In this document: in pieces, positions 25,252-33,819 of the stretch
Layout: every line of letters starts with the position of its first letter
Position numbering within the stretch: the stretch's first letter is position 1
Source: Methylobacterium sp. Leaf123
GTDB lineage: Bacteria; Pseudomonadota; Alphaproteobacteria; Rhizobiales; Beijerinckiaceae
Direction of reading: 5' to 3'
Assembly: GCF_001423405.1 (NCBI RefSeq)
Contig: NZ_LMNS01000037.1
Coordinates: 1 to 64,000, forward strand
DNA: 64,000 nucleotides
The notes under the pieces: generated by a model
Databases searched by the model: none
The model's input: the letters and a program-made list of their open reading frames with translations, nothing else
Told to the model about the DNA's origin: nothing
Position numbers and translations under genes: made by a program

Positions 25252-25731
25252 CTGTGGCGATCCTTGCGCTCAGCGGCGGCTCGTCGAGCCTGAACTTTGC
25301 GCTCTATGCGGCGAACGGGCTGACGCTGCTGTGCCGGGCGCCCACCAGACCGACAACCTCGCCGCGGTCCGAACGGTGGCGGCGGCTTGGCCGGGCCTGC
25401 CCCAGGTCGCTGACTTCGACACGGCGCTCCACCGCACCCAGCCGCCCCTCGCCAAGCTGTTCGCGTTCCCCCGCGCGCTGAGCGACGACGAGCTCGTGCG
25501 CGACGGATTCTACGGCCTGTCCTACCAACACGTTGCCGACGTTTTGCCAAGCCTCGCAGGCGGAGGGACGGATTATCGCCGCCCATCTCGGGCGCGTTCG
25601 ATCCGGACCTTAACACGGCGGGCGAGACCCGGATCCGCCGGGAGGGATCGCGGGTCGCGGTCTACGTCGTGCCGGCCAAGGGGGAACTGCCGATCGCCCG
25701 GGCTGCCATGGAACTGCTATCGGGCGCCTGA
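25248..25731 (+). pseudogene. ackA: Acetate kinase, decayed
   Basis: Three pieces of AckA survive in different frames. From 25248 comes VTVAILALSGGSSSLNFALYA (the N-terminal phosphate-loop strand). About 25330-25570, in another frame, gives PQVADFDTALHRTQPPLAKLFAFPRALSDDELVRDGFYGLSYQHVADVLP. About 25580-25731 gives SGAFDPDLNTAGETRI and a C-terminal SRVAVYVVPAKGELPIAR. A full AckA has about 400 residues; only about 160 codons remain, so two large internal deletions have occurred. The GTGA overlap with the MaoC-Pta gene shows the original Pta-Ack operon. The end overlaps the convergent APH-kinase gene by 70 bp. Confidence 0.9.
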
Positions 25732-27305
25732 GCGTCGTCGGGGCGGACGGGGGAGGGCGGGCTGCCGAAGAACGCCGCGTCGTCCGCCTGGAGTGAGGCG
25801 AGCAGCGTCTCCGGCGGGAGCGTCGCGTCGAGCCGGCGCCACGTCATCGGCACGCAATCGCGGCGCATCTGAGCGGCCAGGATTGCGGGCGTGGCGTCAG
25901 AGGGATCGTCCCGCCGTGCCTCGATTCGGGCGCGCAAGGTCTCGACCGGTCCCTGGAGCCAGACGCCGCGGAACGACGCGCCACGGGAACTTGCCAGCGC
26001 CGCGACCGCCGCGCGCTCCGCAGGGCGGTCGAACACTGCGTCGAGGATCGCCGACGCTCCGCCCGCGAGCACCGCCCCGGCCTCGGCGCGCAGGGCGGCG
26101 TAGACCGCGTCCGACCTTTCCGGCGCGTAGGCCTCGGCGGGCAGCCGAGATAGGGGCGCGACGCCGCACAGGCGTTTGCGGACCCGGTCGCTGCTGACGA
26201 TGCGGGCCCCCGGCGGCGGCCCGAGCCCAGGTGCGAGCGCGGCGGCGAGCGTCGATTTGCCGGTTCCGCTGAAGCCCCCAACCGCCAGGAGATGGGAGGA
26301 TGTGTCGGCGAGGAGCCGCCGCGCGAGGGCGAGATAGGCTCGTGCCTCACACGCCAGCGACGCCTCGGCCTCCCCGCCCATCCCCACGGCCTGACTCGCT
26401 GAGACGTGGGCACGGATCGCCGCCCGCATCGCCATCAGGAACGGTATCAGGCCGGTATCCGCCGCCTCGTCTGCCGGTTCCTCGACCGCGTCGAGGTAGC
26501 AGTTGAACAGGAGGTTGGCGAGGTCGGCCCGCTCGCGGTGGCACAGGTCCATCAGCACGAAGGCGAGATCGTAGAGCACGTCGATGGTCGCCAGCCGGTC
26601 GTCGAATTCCAGCGCGTCGAAGGGCGTGGGCACGCCCTCGAACAAGCATATGTTGCGAAGCGTCAGGTCGGCGTGGCAGCGGCGCACCCGCCCAGCTGCG
26701 CGCCTTGCGTCGAGCCGCGCGGCGTGGCGGGCGAGCCGGGCCCGGAACGCGCCCCTCAGCGCCGCCGCCTCCCCCTGCGAGACGAGGCCGCTCGCGCGCA
26801 GGCTGAGATCGTTTAGGGCGATCAGGTCGAGGATCGCCGCCGCGCCGCCCTGATCCCGGCTGACCGGCGCCCTCGCGTGGAGAGCGGCGAGGCGGCGGCC
26901 GAGATCGGCGACGAGGGCCGGCGTCAGCCGCCCATCCCGGACCATCCGGTCGAACAGATCCTCCTGTCGAAAACGGCGCATCTCGACCACCGCATCGACA
27001 AGGACGCCATCCCCGTCGAGGGCGAGGCTCCCGTCGGCTGCGCGGGTGATTCGACGGACGCCGCGATAGAGGCCCAGCGCCGCCCGGCGGTTGACGGCGA
27101 GTTCTGCCTCGCAGGCGTGCAGACGCTGCTCCGGGGTCAAGAAGTCGAGATAGGGGAGGCGGACCGCCCGTTTGAGTTTCAGCGCCCGATCCCCTGCCAT
27201 CAGGACGACGGAGACATGCGTGCCGATCTCCTGCACGGCCTCCCATCCCCCCCTCACGGCCGATAGGTGCTCGATCAGGAAATCCCGCGTTTCAGACTGC
27301 ATCAT
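25662..27305 (-). CDS. Aminoglycoside-phosphotransferase-like - P-loop kinase fusion
   Basis: A 547-residue protein. The N-terminal half (about 25-330) is an APH/choline-kinase fold with the catalytic HADLTLRN near residue 207 and a DALEFDD metal motif. The C-terminal half is an AAA-type small-molecule kinase with Walker A GGFSGTGKST near 343 and VSSDRVRK. This bifunctional APH/ATP-binding family is widespread and of unknown substrate; it should not be read as antibiotic resistance. The start (MMQSETRD, 27305) overlaps the stop of the P-type ATPase in ATGATGA, so the two were one operon. Its 3' end runs into the acetate kinase remnant. Confidence 0.83.
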   Translation of the reverse strand: MMQSETRDFLIEHLSAVRGGWEAVQEIGTHVSVVLMAGDRALKLKRAVRLPYLDFLTPEQRLHACEAELAVNRRAALGLYRGVRRITRAADGSLALDGDGVLVDAVVEMRRFRQEDLFDRMVRDGRLTPALVADLGRRLAALHARAPVSRDQGGAAAILDLIALNDLSLRASGLVSQGEAAALRGAFRARLARHAARLDARRAAGRVRRCHADLTLRNICLFEGVPTPFDALEFDDRLATIDVLYDLAFVLMDLCHRERADLANLLFNCYLDAVEEPADEAADTGLIPFLMAMRAAIRAHVSASQAVGMGGEAEASLACEARAYLALARRLLADTSSHLLAVGGFSGTGKSTLAAALAPGLGPPPGARIVSSDRVRKRLCGVAPLSRLPAEAYAPERSDAVYAALRAEAGAVLAGGASAILDAVFDRPAERAAVAALASSRGASFRGVWLQGPVETLRARIEARRDDPSDATPAILAAQMRRDCVPMTWRRLDATLPPETLLASLQADDAAFFGSPPSPVRPDDAQAPDSSSMAARAIGSSPLAGTT

Positions 27306-29891
27306 CGCGAAGGCCCCACGGTCGTGTCCAGGTGCGGCGCGGGCGTGTCGGCGGGTGCGGCCGAGGCGCCGATGGCGAAGGGCTTGATCGCCTCGGCGGC
27401 GGCGAGATAGGCGATCGTGATCGCCGCGATCGTGACCAGCATCGCGGGTGGAGGCGGCTCGAACCCGAGCGTGGGCCCCAGCGGGGTGAACGGCACCGCG
27501 AGCGCGACGGCGAGCGCGACGAGTGCGGTGGCGGCCAGCGCCGCGCTCGGCCGGTCGCGCCAGAATCGCCCGCGGGTGCGGATGACGATGATCACGAGGA
27601 TCTGCGTCGCCATCGATTCGAGGAACCACGCGCTGCGGAACACTTCCTCGTCCGCACCGAAGACGAGGAGCAGCACGGTGAAGGTGAGCCCGTCGAACAG
27701 CGAGGAGAGCGGGCCCATCACCGCGGCAAAGCGCAGGAGCGCCGCCATGTCCCAGGCCTGGGGCCGCGCCACACTCTCCGGGCGCACCCGGTCGAACGGG
27801 ATGCCGACCTCCGACAGGTCACAAAGCAGGTTATTGAGCAGGATCTGCATCGGCAGCATCGGCAGGAAGGGCAGCGCAACCGAGGCCAGGGCCATCGAGA
27901 GCATGTTGCCGAAGTTCGAGCTGGCGCCCATGCGGATGTACTTGAGGATGTTGGCGAAGGTCCGCCGACCCGCCGCGACGCCCGCCGCCGCCACCTCCAG
28001 GTCGGGCGCGAGCAGGATCATGTCGGCGGCGGCCTGCGCGACGCCGCTCGCGCCCGCGACCGACAGGCCGATATCCGCCGCCCGCAGGCCCGGCACGTCG
28101 TTGATTCCGTCGCCGAGAAACCCGACCACCTCCCCGCCGGCCTGGAGCGCCTCGACAATGCGGGCCTTCTGATCGGGGGCGAGCCGCCCGAAAGCATCGA
28201 CCCGGCGCACCTGCACGGCGAGCGCCGCGCCGCTCAGCGCCGCGACCTCCGGGCCCGATTAGGCCGGCCAGCCGCCGGACCACGACGGGATCGTCGCCGG
28301 ACAGGATTTTCACCCGCACGCCCGCTGCGGCAAGGTCCGAAAGGGCCGCCGCGGCGGTGGGCTTGGTCGGGTCGGCGAAGGCACACAGCCCCTCGAAAAC
28401 GAGATGCGCCTGCGCCGCGTCGGACCGCCCGACGGCGGGCCGCGCGGCCACTGCGATGCTGCGCAGGCCCTCCTCCGCCAGGACCCGCACCCGCGCGAGG
28501 ATCGCCGCGCGCTCGAACTGGCCGAGGGGCGCCGCGCCCGCCCCATCCCGCAGGTCGGTGCAGCCATCGAGCACCGCCTCGGGGGCGCCCTTGACGATCA
28601 GGAGCCGTCCGTCGGGCCCGTCCGCCAAGACCGCACCGGTCCGGCGCCCGTAATCGAACGGCTTCTGCTCGATCAGCCGCCACGCCCCGGCCGGGTCCGC
28701 GTCCGCCCGGATGAGGGCGGCGTCGAGGGGCGAGCGGTCGCCGCCGAGGGTCGCCGCCACGGCGCCGAGCCTGGCCGGGCGCGGGTCGTCCGTCCCGGCG
28801 GGGCCGAGGCTGCGCGCGAGCGCGGCCGAGGTCAGGGTACCGGTCTTGTCAGTGCACAGAACCGTCATCGCGCCTAGATCGTGGATCGCCGCGAGCCGCT
28901 TCACGATCACCTTCTGCCTCGCCATGCGCAGGGCCCCGCGGGCGAGTGTGACGGTCGTGATCATCGGCAGGAACTCGGGGGTGAGGCCCACCGCGAGCGC
29001 CACGGCGAACAGCAGCGAATCGAGGAACGGCCGCCCCAGCGCCACGCGCACGACAAGGACGCCGAGGACGAGAGCGAGCGTCACCCGGGCGATCAGCAGC
29101 CCGAAGGCCCGCAGATCACGCTGGAACGGCGAGGGGCCTTCCGCCGCGCTCAAGGCCGCGGCGGCGGCGCCGAACACGGTCGCGCGGCCGGTCCCGGCGA
29201 CGAGAGCCAGGGCCTGCCCGCTCTGGCCCACCGCTCCGCGGAAAAGGGCGTTCGAGGCCTCCGCTGGGCTCTTCGCGCAGACGGGGCCGGGATGCTTCTC
29301 GACTGGATAAGGCTCGCCGGTCAGCGCGGCCTCCGCCGCGGTGAATCCCGTGCTCTCCAGGATCAGGGCGTCGGCGGGCACGATGTCGCCCGCGCGCACC
29401 CGGATCAGGTCGCCCGGCACGAGGCCCTCGACGGGGACCGCGCGGAAGCTGCCGTCGCGCCTAGCCTCCGCCGTGAGCGCCACGGAGCGGCGCAGTGCCT
29501 CGGCCGCGCGGACCGCGTGGCCCTCCTGCAGCGTTTCGAGGCCGATCGAGAGCGAGAGGATCGCGATGATGATCAGGCCCCCGACCCAGTCACCGGTGAA
29601 GACCCAAAGGCCGCCCGCGGTGATCAAGGTGAGGGCGAAGGGTTCGAGCAGCCGGCACAGGACGGCCCGCACACCGCCGCCGGGCGGGGGCAACCGGTCG
29701 GCGTTCGGCCCATAACGGGCGAACCGCCGCGCCGCCTCCGCTGCGGTCAGGCCGTCGAGCCCGCATCCGAGCCGGACTGCGAGGGCGGCGGGCGGACAGG
29801 TCCAGAACGCGGGCGCGGACGGAGCCGGCCCAGAAGGCGACGCCTCCCCGCGCCTTTCGTCGATGGCCCCTGCGCGCGCCCCGTCCGGCAT
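27302..29891 (-). pseudogene. Mg2+-type P-type ATPase with a frameshift
   Basis: The gene encodes a P3B-like (MgtA-type) cation ATPase: TGEPYPVEK, the phosphorylated aspartate in CTDKTGTLT near residue 344, a nucleotide-binding region, GDGINDVPGL, and a C-terminal membrane part with the FLESMATQILVIIVIRT motif typical of MgtA. The reading frame shifts at about 28245-28262: upstream it runs VVRRLAGLIGP and downstream it resumes as EVAALSGAALAVQVRRVDAFGRL. A one-base slip in a G/C run would explain it, by mutation or sequencing error. The start at 29891 has GGGAG at 8 nt; an ATG at 29906 is the alternative. A box at 29946-29959 precedes it. Confidence 0.82.
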
Positions 29892-29945
29892 CGGCTCGAC
29901 TCCCATCGGTCCGGACCATCGTTGGCCGCGCGGCGGCCCCGCGCC

Positions 29946-29959
29946 TTGATCCGCCGCAA
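29946..29959 (-). promoter_or_regulatory. FNR/FixK-like box before the P-type ATPase
   Basis: TTGAT-CCGC-CGCAA, two mismatches in the right half. It is centred about 61 nt before the start at 29891. Confidence 0.45.
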
Positions 29960-30099
29960 TGGTGACAGCGAACCAGCGGTCAGTGGGCCAGGAACGGCGG
30001 CCTCACACCCACCCTCCACGGTGGTGCCGACGAGGATGTCGCGCAGGGCCGCGAGGGGAGATAGATTCGCTGACATGATCTGCCTTCGGCTGAGCGACG

Positions 30100-30222
30100 T
30101 CAGCATCCGGCAGGCCCGTCCATAAGGTAGATCTGCCCGACCGACAGGTAGTTTGCCGCGCGCCAAAAGGCGCCGATCCGCTCCAGGTCCTGCGCCGTCA
30201 GGGGGCCGGCGAAAGGTTCGGA
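30100..30222 (-). pseudogene. Phosphoketolase 5' remnant
   Basis: Forty codons ending at a TGA read SEPFAGPLTAQDLERIGAFW followed by RAANYLSVGQIYLMDGP. This is the conserved N-terminus of xylulose-5-phosphate/fructose-6-phosphate phosphoketolase, an enzyme of about 790 residues. Nothing of the remaining protein (including the TPP-binding region) is found before the P-type ATPase gene, so over 95% has been lost. Phosphoketolase makes acetyl phosphate, the substrate of the also-lost acetate kinase. The original start was probably near 30240 but the reading upstream is degraded. Confidence 0.75.
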
Positions 30223-30700
30223 TCCTGGTCGAGGCCGTGGACAAAACCGTAGCGGAATCCCGCTGATCCTGACCTGTGATCGGTCCCGTGCGCCTGCGGC
30301 GCCTCCCTCTCGGCTTCGCGCATGCCGGCCTCCTGCCTCGAACTTACGGCGGAGGATGTGCCGGACGCCGCGCCGGGCAGCGTTGAGATGGATCAAGGCG
30401 TGGCCGGTGCGCCGATCCATGATGCGTCTCGCCGGGGAGGACGGCATTCGGTACGGCAAAGACGAAGGGAGGAGGCCTCGTTGATCCCAGGACTCACATT
30501 CAGGCCGTACACCGTCCCATGCGCCGCCGAGCGCTCCGATGCAATCCTTCGTAATCAATAGCGGAGAGATCGCGGACAACCGCTGCTGGAGCATTCACCT
30601 GCCGGAGCGCCGGCTCTCGCGCTCCTGGCCTCGGTGGCCGCGCTGACGCTTCTCTGGCTGGTCATCTGTCGCCTGACGGCGGGGAGCGCAATCGGGAGAT
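30223..30700. other. Gene-poor stretch between phosphoketolase and BON remnants
   Basis: No convincing gene. It holds an FNR-like box (30382-30395) and, near 30600-30690, a short open stretch that would read as a transmembrane segment (APALALLASVAALTLLWLVI), possibly the remains of a membrane protein. The rest looks like decayed sequence. Confidence 0.5.
30382..30395. promoter_or_regulatory. FNR/FixK-like box upstream of the phosphoketolase remnant
   Basis: TTGAG-ATGG-ATCAA, one mismatch. It lies about 150 nt upstream of the phosphoketolase remnant on the minus strand and is probably the relic of its promoter. Confidence 0.55.
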
Positions 30701-30807
30701 CTAGAGCCGTATCCGACCTGATGGCATCAGGCCGGCGTCTCTAGGCCCTTGTTTTGACGCGCATTCTTTCGACGAACCGGCGACCACTTCGTCGCAATGC
30801 GCTCTAG
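30701..30807 (-). repeat. 107-bp palindromic element, copy C, at the start of the BON gene
   Basis: Bounded by CTAGAGC and GCTCTAG and inverted relative to copy B; by eye 100 of 107 positions agree with the reverse complement of copy B. Its right end lies directly against codons of the BON gene (SDGRQDMRQHV), and an ATG at 30797 belongs to the element itself. Confidence 0.88.
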
Positions 30808-31453
30808 CGACGGACGACAGGACATGCGCCAGCACGTGATCGATGCGCTGGGGTTCGCCCGGATGGTCGATGCGACGCGGATCGGCGTCACCGTGAGGGA
30901 TGGCGTCGTCACGCTGAGCGGACACGTCCCGAACTATGCCGGAGAGGGAATTGCCGAGCGCGTCTCCCTGCAGGTTTGCGGCGCGCGTCGTGATGAACGC
31001 CGCAGAGGTCCGCTACCCGGACAATTCCAGCGTCGGCGACGACACCCTGGCCGAGTGCTACGCCAACGTGCTGCGCTGGGACCCGCACGCCCCCAACGAT
31101 GCCGTGCGGGTGAAGGTCGAAAAGAGCTGTGTCACGCTCACCGGCAATGTGCCGTTCTATCATACAAGCCGGAGATCGGACTCGCGCTGCGGTGGCTCGT
31201 CGGCGTCACCGACATCGTCAACATGATCGCGGTGCGGCCTCCGGCGCGGCCAGACAACGTGAAAGCCAGGATCCTGGCGGCGCTCAGGCGTAGCGCGAAG
31301 GACCCCGACACGATCCGCGTGAGGGTGGAGGGCGACCCGGTGATCCTCGACGGCATCGTCGATGTCCGGCACGAACGCGAGATGGCGGAGCACGCCGCGC
31401 GGTCCGCCCCCGGCGCAGCCGCCGTCGAGGACCATCTGACCATCAGTGGGTAA
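30797..31453 (+). pseudogene. Triple BON-domain protein, frameshifted
   Basis: Three BON domains are recognisable but lie in two frames. The first (MRQHVIDALGF...GVVTLSGHVPNYAGE) and third (DNVKARILAALRRSAK...EHAARSAPGAAAVEDHLTI) share the frame of 30797. The second (AAEVRYPDNSSVGDDTLAECYANVLRWD...VEKSCVTLTGNVPFY) lies in the frame of 30936. Shifts are therefore near 30960-31000 and near 31155-31170. Repeat copy C has replaced the sequence at the start codon, so no natural ribosome-binding site remains. BON proteins are exported or periplasmic phospholipid-binding stress proteins. Confidence 0.82.
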
Positions 31454-31503
31454 CGGTTGAACTGCGGTGAATACATTCCAGCCCACGACGTCCGGAGGCG
31501 GTC

Positions 31504-32319
31504 ATGACGATTTCCAACATCATGGTCTCGCTCGATCTCGCCGCCGCCGCGGCGGACCGGGTTCAGCTCGCAGCGGGCCTCGCCCGGGAGTTCGAGGCGC
31601 GGCTGACCGGTGTCGGCGCCTGCCAGTTCCAGGGCTTCATGCCGGTCGGCGACGTGATCGAGGTGCTGCACACCTACGAGGTGGAGGAGCGGTGCACCCG
31701 CGAGCGCCTCGACGAGGCCAAGGCCCTGTTCCGGCGCGCCGCCGGCACCGAGGTCGAGACCGCGTGGCGCTCGGCGCTGGCGCGGCCGCTGGATCATCTC
31801 GCCGAGCAGAGCCGGGCGGCCGACCTCGTGGTGGTCGCCCGCCACAGCCTTGCCGACGGCGATCTCGGCCCGATGGGCATCCCCGTCGGTGCCCTGCTGA
31901 TGGAGGCCGGGCGCCCCGTCCTCGTCGCGCCGCCGGGCATCAAGCGTCTGGAGGCCCGCCGCGCCATCGTCGCCTGGAAGAACACGCCCGAGGCGCGCCG
32001 CGCCCTGCACGATGCCCTGCCGCTCCTGGCGCGGGCCGAGACGGTGCAAGTCGTCACCATCGGTCCCGGCGCGCGCCGCGAGGGGGCCGAGGACGTGGCC
32101 ATGCACCTTGCCGGTCACGGGATCACGGCGACCGCCCGCCCCCTCGCCCAGCCCGACATCAGCGCGGCGGATGAACTCATCCGCTTCGTGCAGCACGAGG
32201 GTGTCGACTTGGTCGTGATGGGCGCCTACGGTCACAGTCGCCTGCGCGAATGGGTGTTCGGCGGGCTCACCCGGGACATGCTGCAGCTGATGCCGGTCTG
32301 CTGCCTGATGAGCCACTGA
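31504..32319 (+). CDS. Tandem universal stress protein (UspA family)
   Basis: A 271-residue protein with two USP folds. The first starts at MTISNIMVSLDLAAAAADR; the second ends with the ATP-binding-type VVMGAYGHSRLREWVFGGLTRDML, which fits G-x2-G-x9-G(S/T). USPs bind ATP or act in survival under starvation and low oxygen. The start at 31504 has GGAGG. It follows the broken BON gene by about 50 nt and was probably in the same transcript; I see no FNR-like box of its own. Confidence 0.9.
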   Translation: MTISNIMVSLDLAAAAADRVQLAAGLAREFEARLTGVGACQFQGFMPVGDVIEVLHTYEVEERCTRERLDEAKALFRRAAGTEVETAWRSALARPLDHLAEQSRAADLVVVARHSLADGDLGPMGIPVGALLMEAGRPVLVAPPGIKRLEARRAIVAWKNTPEARRALHDALPLLARAETVQVVTIGPGARREGAEDVAMHLAGHGITATARPLAQPDISAADELIRFVQHEGVDLVVMGAYGHSRLREWVFGGLTRDMLQLMPVCCLMSH

Positions 32320-32386
32320 TCCATCGTCCGCCGGATGCGGCCGGCCGGTAGGACGGGCCGGCCCGCATCGACGCTACATCGATGCC

Positions 32387-33132
32387 TCACGGACAATACT
32401 GCCCACCGTTGATGGTGAGGGTCGAGCCGGTGATGAAGCCGGCCTCGTCGCCGACGAGGAATTCGACCGCGCGGGCGATCTCGTCGGCCTCGCCGAGGCG
32501 GCCCACGGGGATCGTCGCGATGATCCGGCTGCGGATTTCCTCCGGCACGGCCATCACCATCTCGGTGGCGATGTAGCCCAGCGCCACCACGTTGACCGTG
32601 ATGCCCTTGCCCGCGCTCTCCTGCGCCAGCGCCTTGGCGAAGCCGATCACGCCGGCCTTGGCGGCGGAGTAGTTGGTCTGGCCAGCCTGACCTTCTGGCC
32701 GTTGATCGACGAGACGATGATGATGCGGCCGAAACCGCGCACGCGCATGCCCTCGATCAGCGGCCGGGTCACGGCGAACATCGAATCGAGATCGGTGCGG
32801 ATCACCGCATGCCACCGCTCGAAGGTCATCTTGTGGAACAGGCCGTCGCGAGTGATGCCGGCGTTGTTGACCAGGATGTTGATCGGGCCGAGTTCTGCCT
32901 CGACCGCCTTGATACCGGCCTCGCAGCCCGCTGGATCGCCGACGTCGAACTTGAACACCGGGATGCCCGTCTCGGCCTCGAAGGCGTGGGCGGCCTCGTC
33001 GTTGCCGCCGTAATTGGCGGCGACCTTGCAGCCCTTCTTCTTCATGCGCTTGGCGATGGCGGCGCCGATGCCGCGTGTTCCGCCCGTGACGAGGGCGACC
33101 CGTTCCCAAGCCATGGGTTGCTCTTGCGTCAT
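32387..33132 (-). pseudogene. phaB: Acetoacetyl-CoA reductase (PhaB), single-base frameshift
   Basis: An SDR of the PhaB type: VTGGTRGIG at the start, NNAGITRD in the middle, IIIVSSINGQK, then in another frame GQAGQTNYSAAKAG (catalytic YxxxK), and the end GSTLTINGGQYCP. It reduces acetoacetyl-CoA to 3-hydroxybutyryl-CoA for PHB. The frame breaks at 32691-32692, where AAGGTCAGG is found in place of an expected AAGGGTCAGG (coding strand). One missing G would explain it, as a mutation or a sequencing error. The start at 33132 has GGAG and overlaps the stop of the upstream small gene (ATGA). Confidence 0.87.
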
Positions 33133-33455
33133 CCCTTGCTCCGGGGCCGGCCGGATCCGCGCGGCTTGGGAAGGACGACGGCTTCGGTGCTGGCCGCTTG
33201 CGCCGGCCCGTGCCGCTGCTCCGCGGTGGTGTCGGGGACGCGGTCGGTCCGCCTTTGATGGCTGTCCTGCCACAGGGCATCGGCCTCCTGCAGCGCGACG
33301 CGCCCCTGCTTGAGGGCAAGCGCCCGATCCGGGGCAGACCAGGGCGCGCGCCGGACGATCCGCCCGTGCCTCCGGACGGACCACCCGTAGCGCGACGGGT
33401 CGTCCACGCTCGCCTCGATCGCGAGCGTCATATCGTGCAACCGTTCGACGATCAT
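33129..33455 (-). CDS. Hypothetical protein coupled to phaB
   Basis: A 108-residue protein, not recognised. The N-terminal part (MIVERLHDMTLAIEASVDDP, then YGWSVRRHGRIVRRAPW) looks like a small folded domain; the C-terminal half is Arg/Pro/Gln-rich. The start at 33455 has AAGGA upstream and an FNR-like box about 60 nt before it. Its stop overlaps the phaB start by ATGA, so translation of phaB probably depended on it. Confidence 0.6.
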   Translation of the reverse strand: MIVERLHDMTLAIEASVDDPSRYGWSVRRHGRIVRRAPWSAPDRALALKQGRVALQEADALWQDSHQRRTDRVPDTTAEQRHGPAQAASTEAVVLPKPRGSGRPRSKG

Positions 33456-33508
33456 GGGCTGCGTCCTTCTCGTTCGGGCGATTGTTCCCGGAACCGGAGG
33501 CGCATTCG

Positions 33509-33522
33509 TTGATCTGGCTCAA
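33509..33522 (-). promoter_or_regulatory. FNR/FixK-like box before the phaB operon
   Basis: TTGAT-CTGG-CTCAA, one mismatch. It is centred about 60 nt before 33455. It is also about 65 nt before the small rightward frame at 33580, so it could have served both. Confidence 0.6.
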
Positions 33523-33579
33523 CGTGCGGCGCTCGCGCCGACCCTGGGATGACCCCTTCAAATTCAGGAGGGTTGCATC

Positions 33580-33669
33580 ATGGCGGTCACGTCCTTTCCC
33601 GCAGCGCAGGCCCGGCCGCGGCGGCGGGCGCAGGTGCGCAAGACCACGCCGCTCTCAACAATCAAATAA
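33580..33669 (+). pseudogene. Very short gene start (29 codons), probably truncated
   Basis: A strong AGGAGGG site precedes ATG at 33580; the frame codes MAVTSFPAAQARPRRRAQVR and ends after TTPLSTIK at a TAA. The last codons already lie in the AT-rich segment that starts about 33656, so the original gene was probably cut here by the incoming DNA. The product is not recognised. Confidence 0.35.
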
Positions 33670-33800
33670 TACAAATCAAATGATACAGAAAATATGCCGC
33701 AAATATTAGACAGGAAACGTCAAGGTTCCTATAAGTATTTTTGCTTATATTCGAAGACATACCGGTAGTTCCGCCGGACGGAGGCACGAGAGATTCCCAC
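33656..33800. other. AT-rich segment at the junction with IS DNA
   Basis: About 145 bp with many A/T runs (CAATCAAATAATACAAATC, TAAGTATTTTTGCTTATATT), in sharp contrast to the GC-rich sequence on both sides. No gene is seen. It lies exactly between the phaB operon and the IS630-type element and looks foreign. Confidence 0.6.
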
Positions 33801-33819
33801 TTATACCAATCGGCATGGT

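Noticed and set aside
25662..27305. Aminoglycoside resistance gene
   Set aside because: The APH-like fold is shared by many kinases; this fused family is not known for resistance and the context is metabolic.
33760..33800. Left att site as a copy of the tRNA-Ser 3' end (GGACGGAGGCACGAGAGATT)
   Set aside because: Only loose similarity to the tRNA end (GGAGACGGAGGGATTCGAA); too many mismatches for an att repeat.
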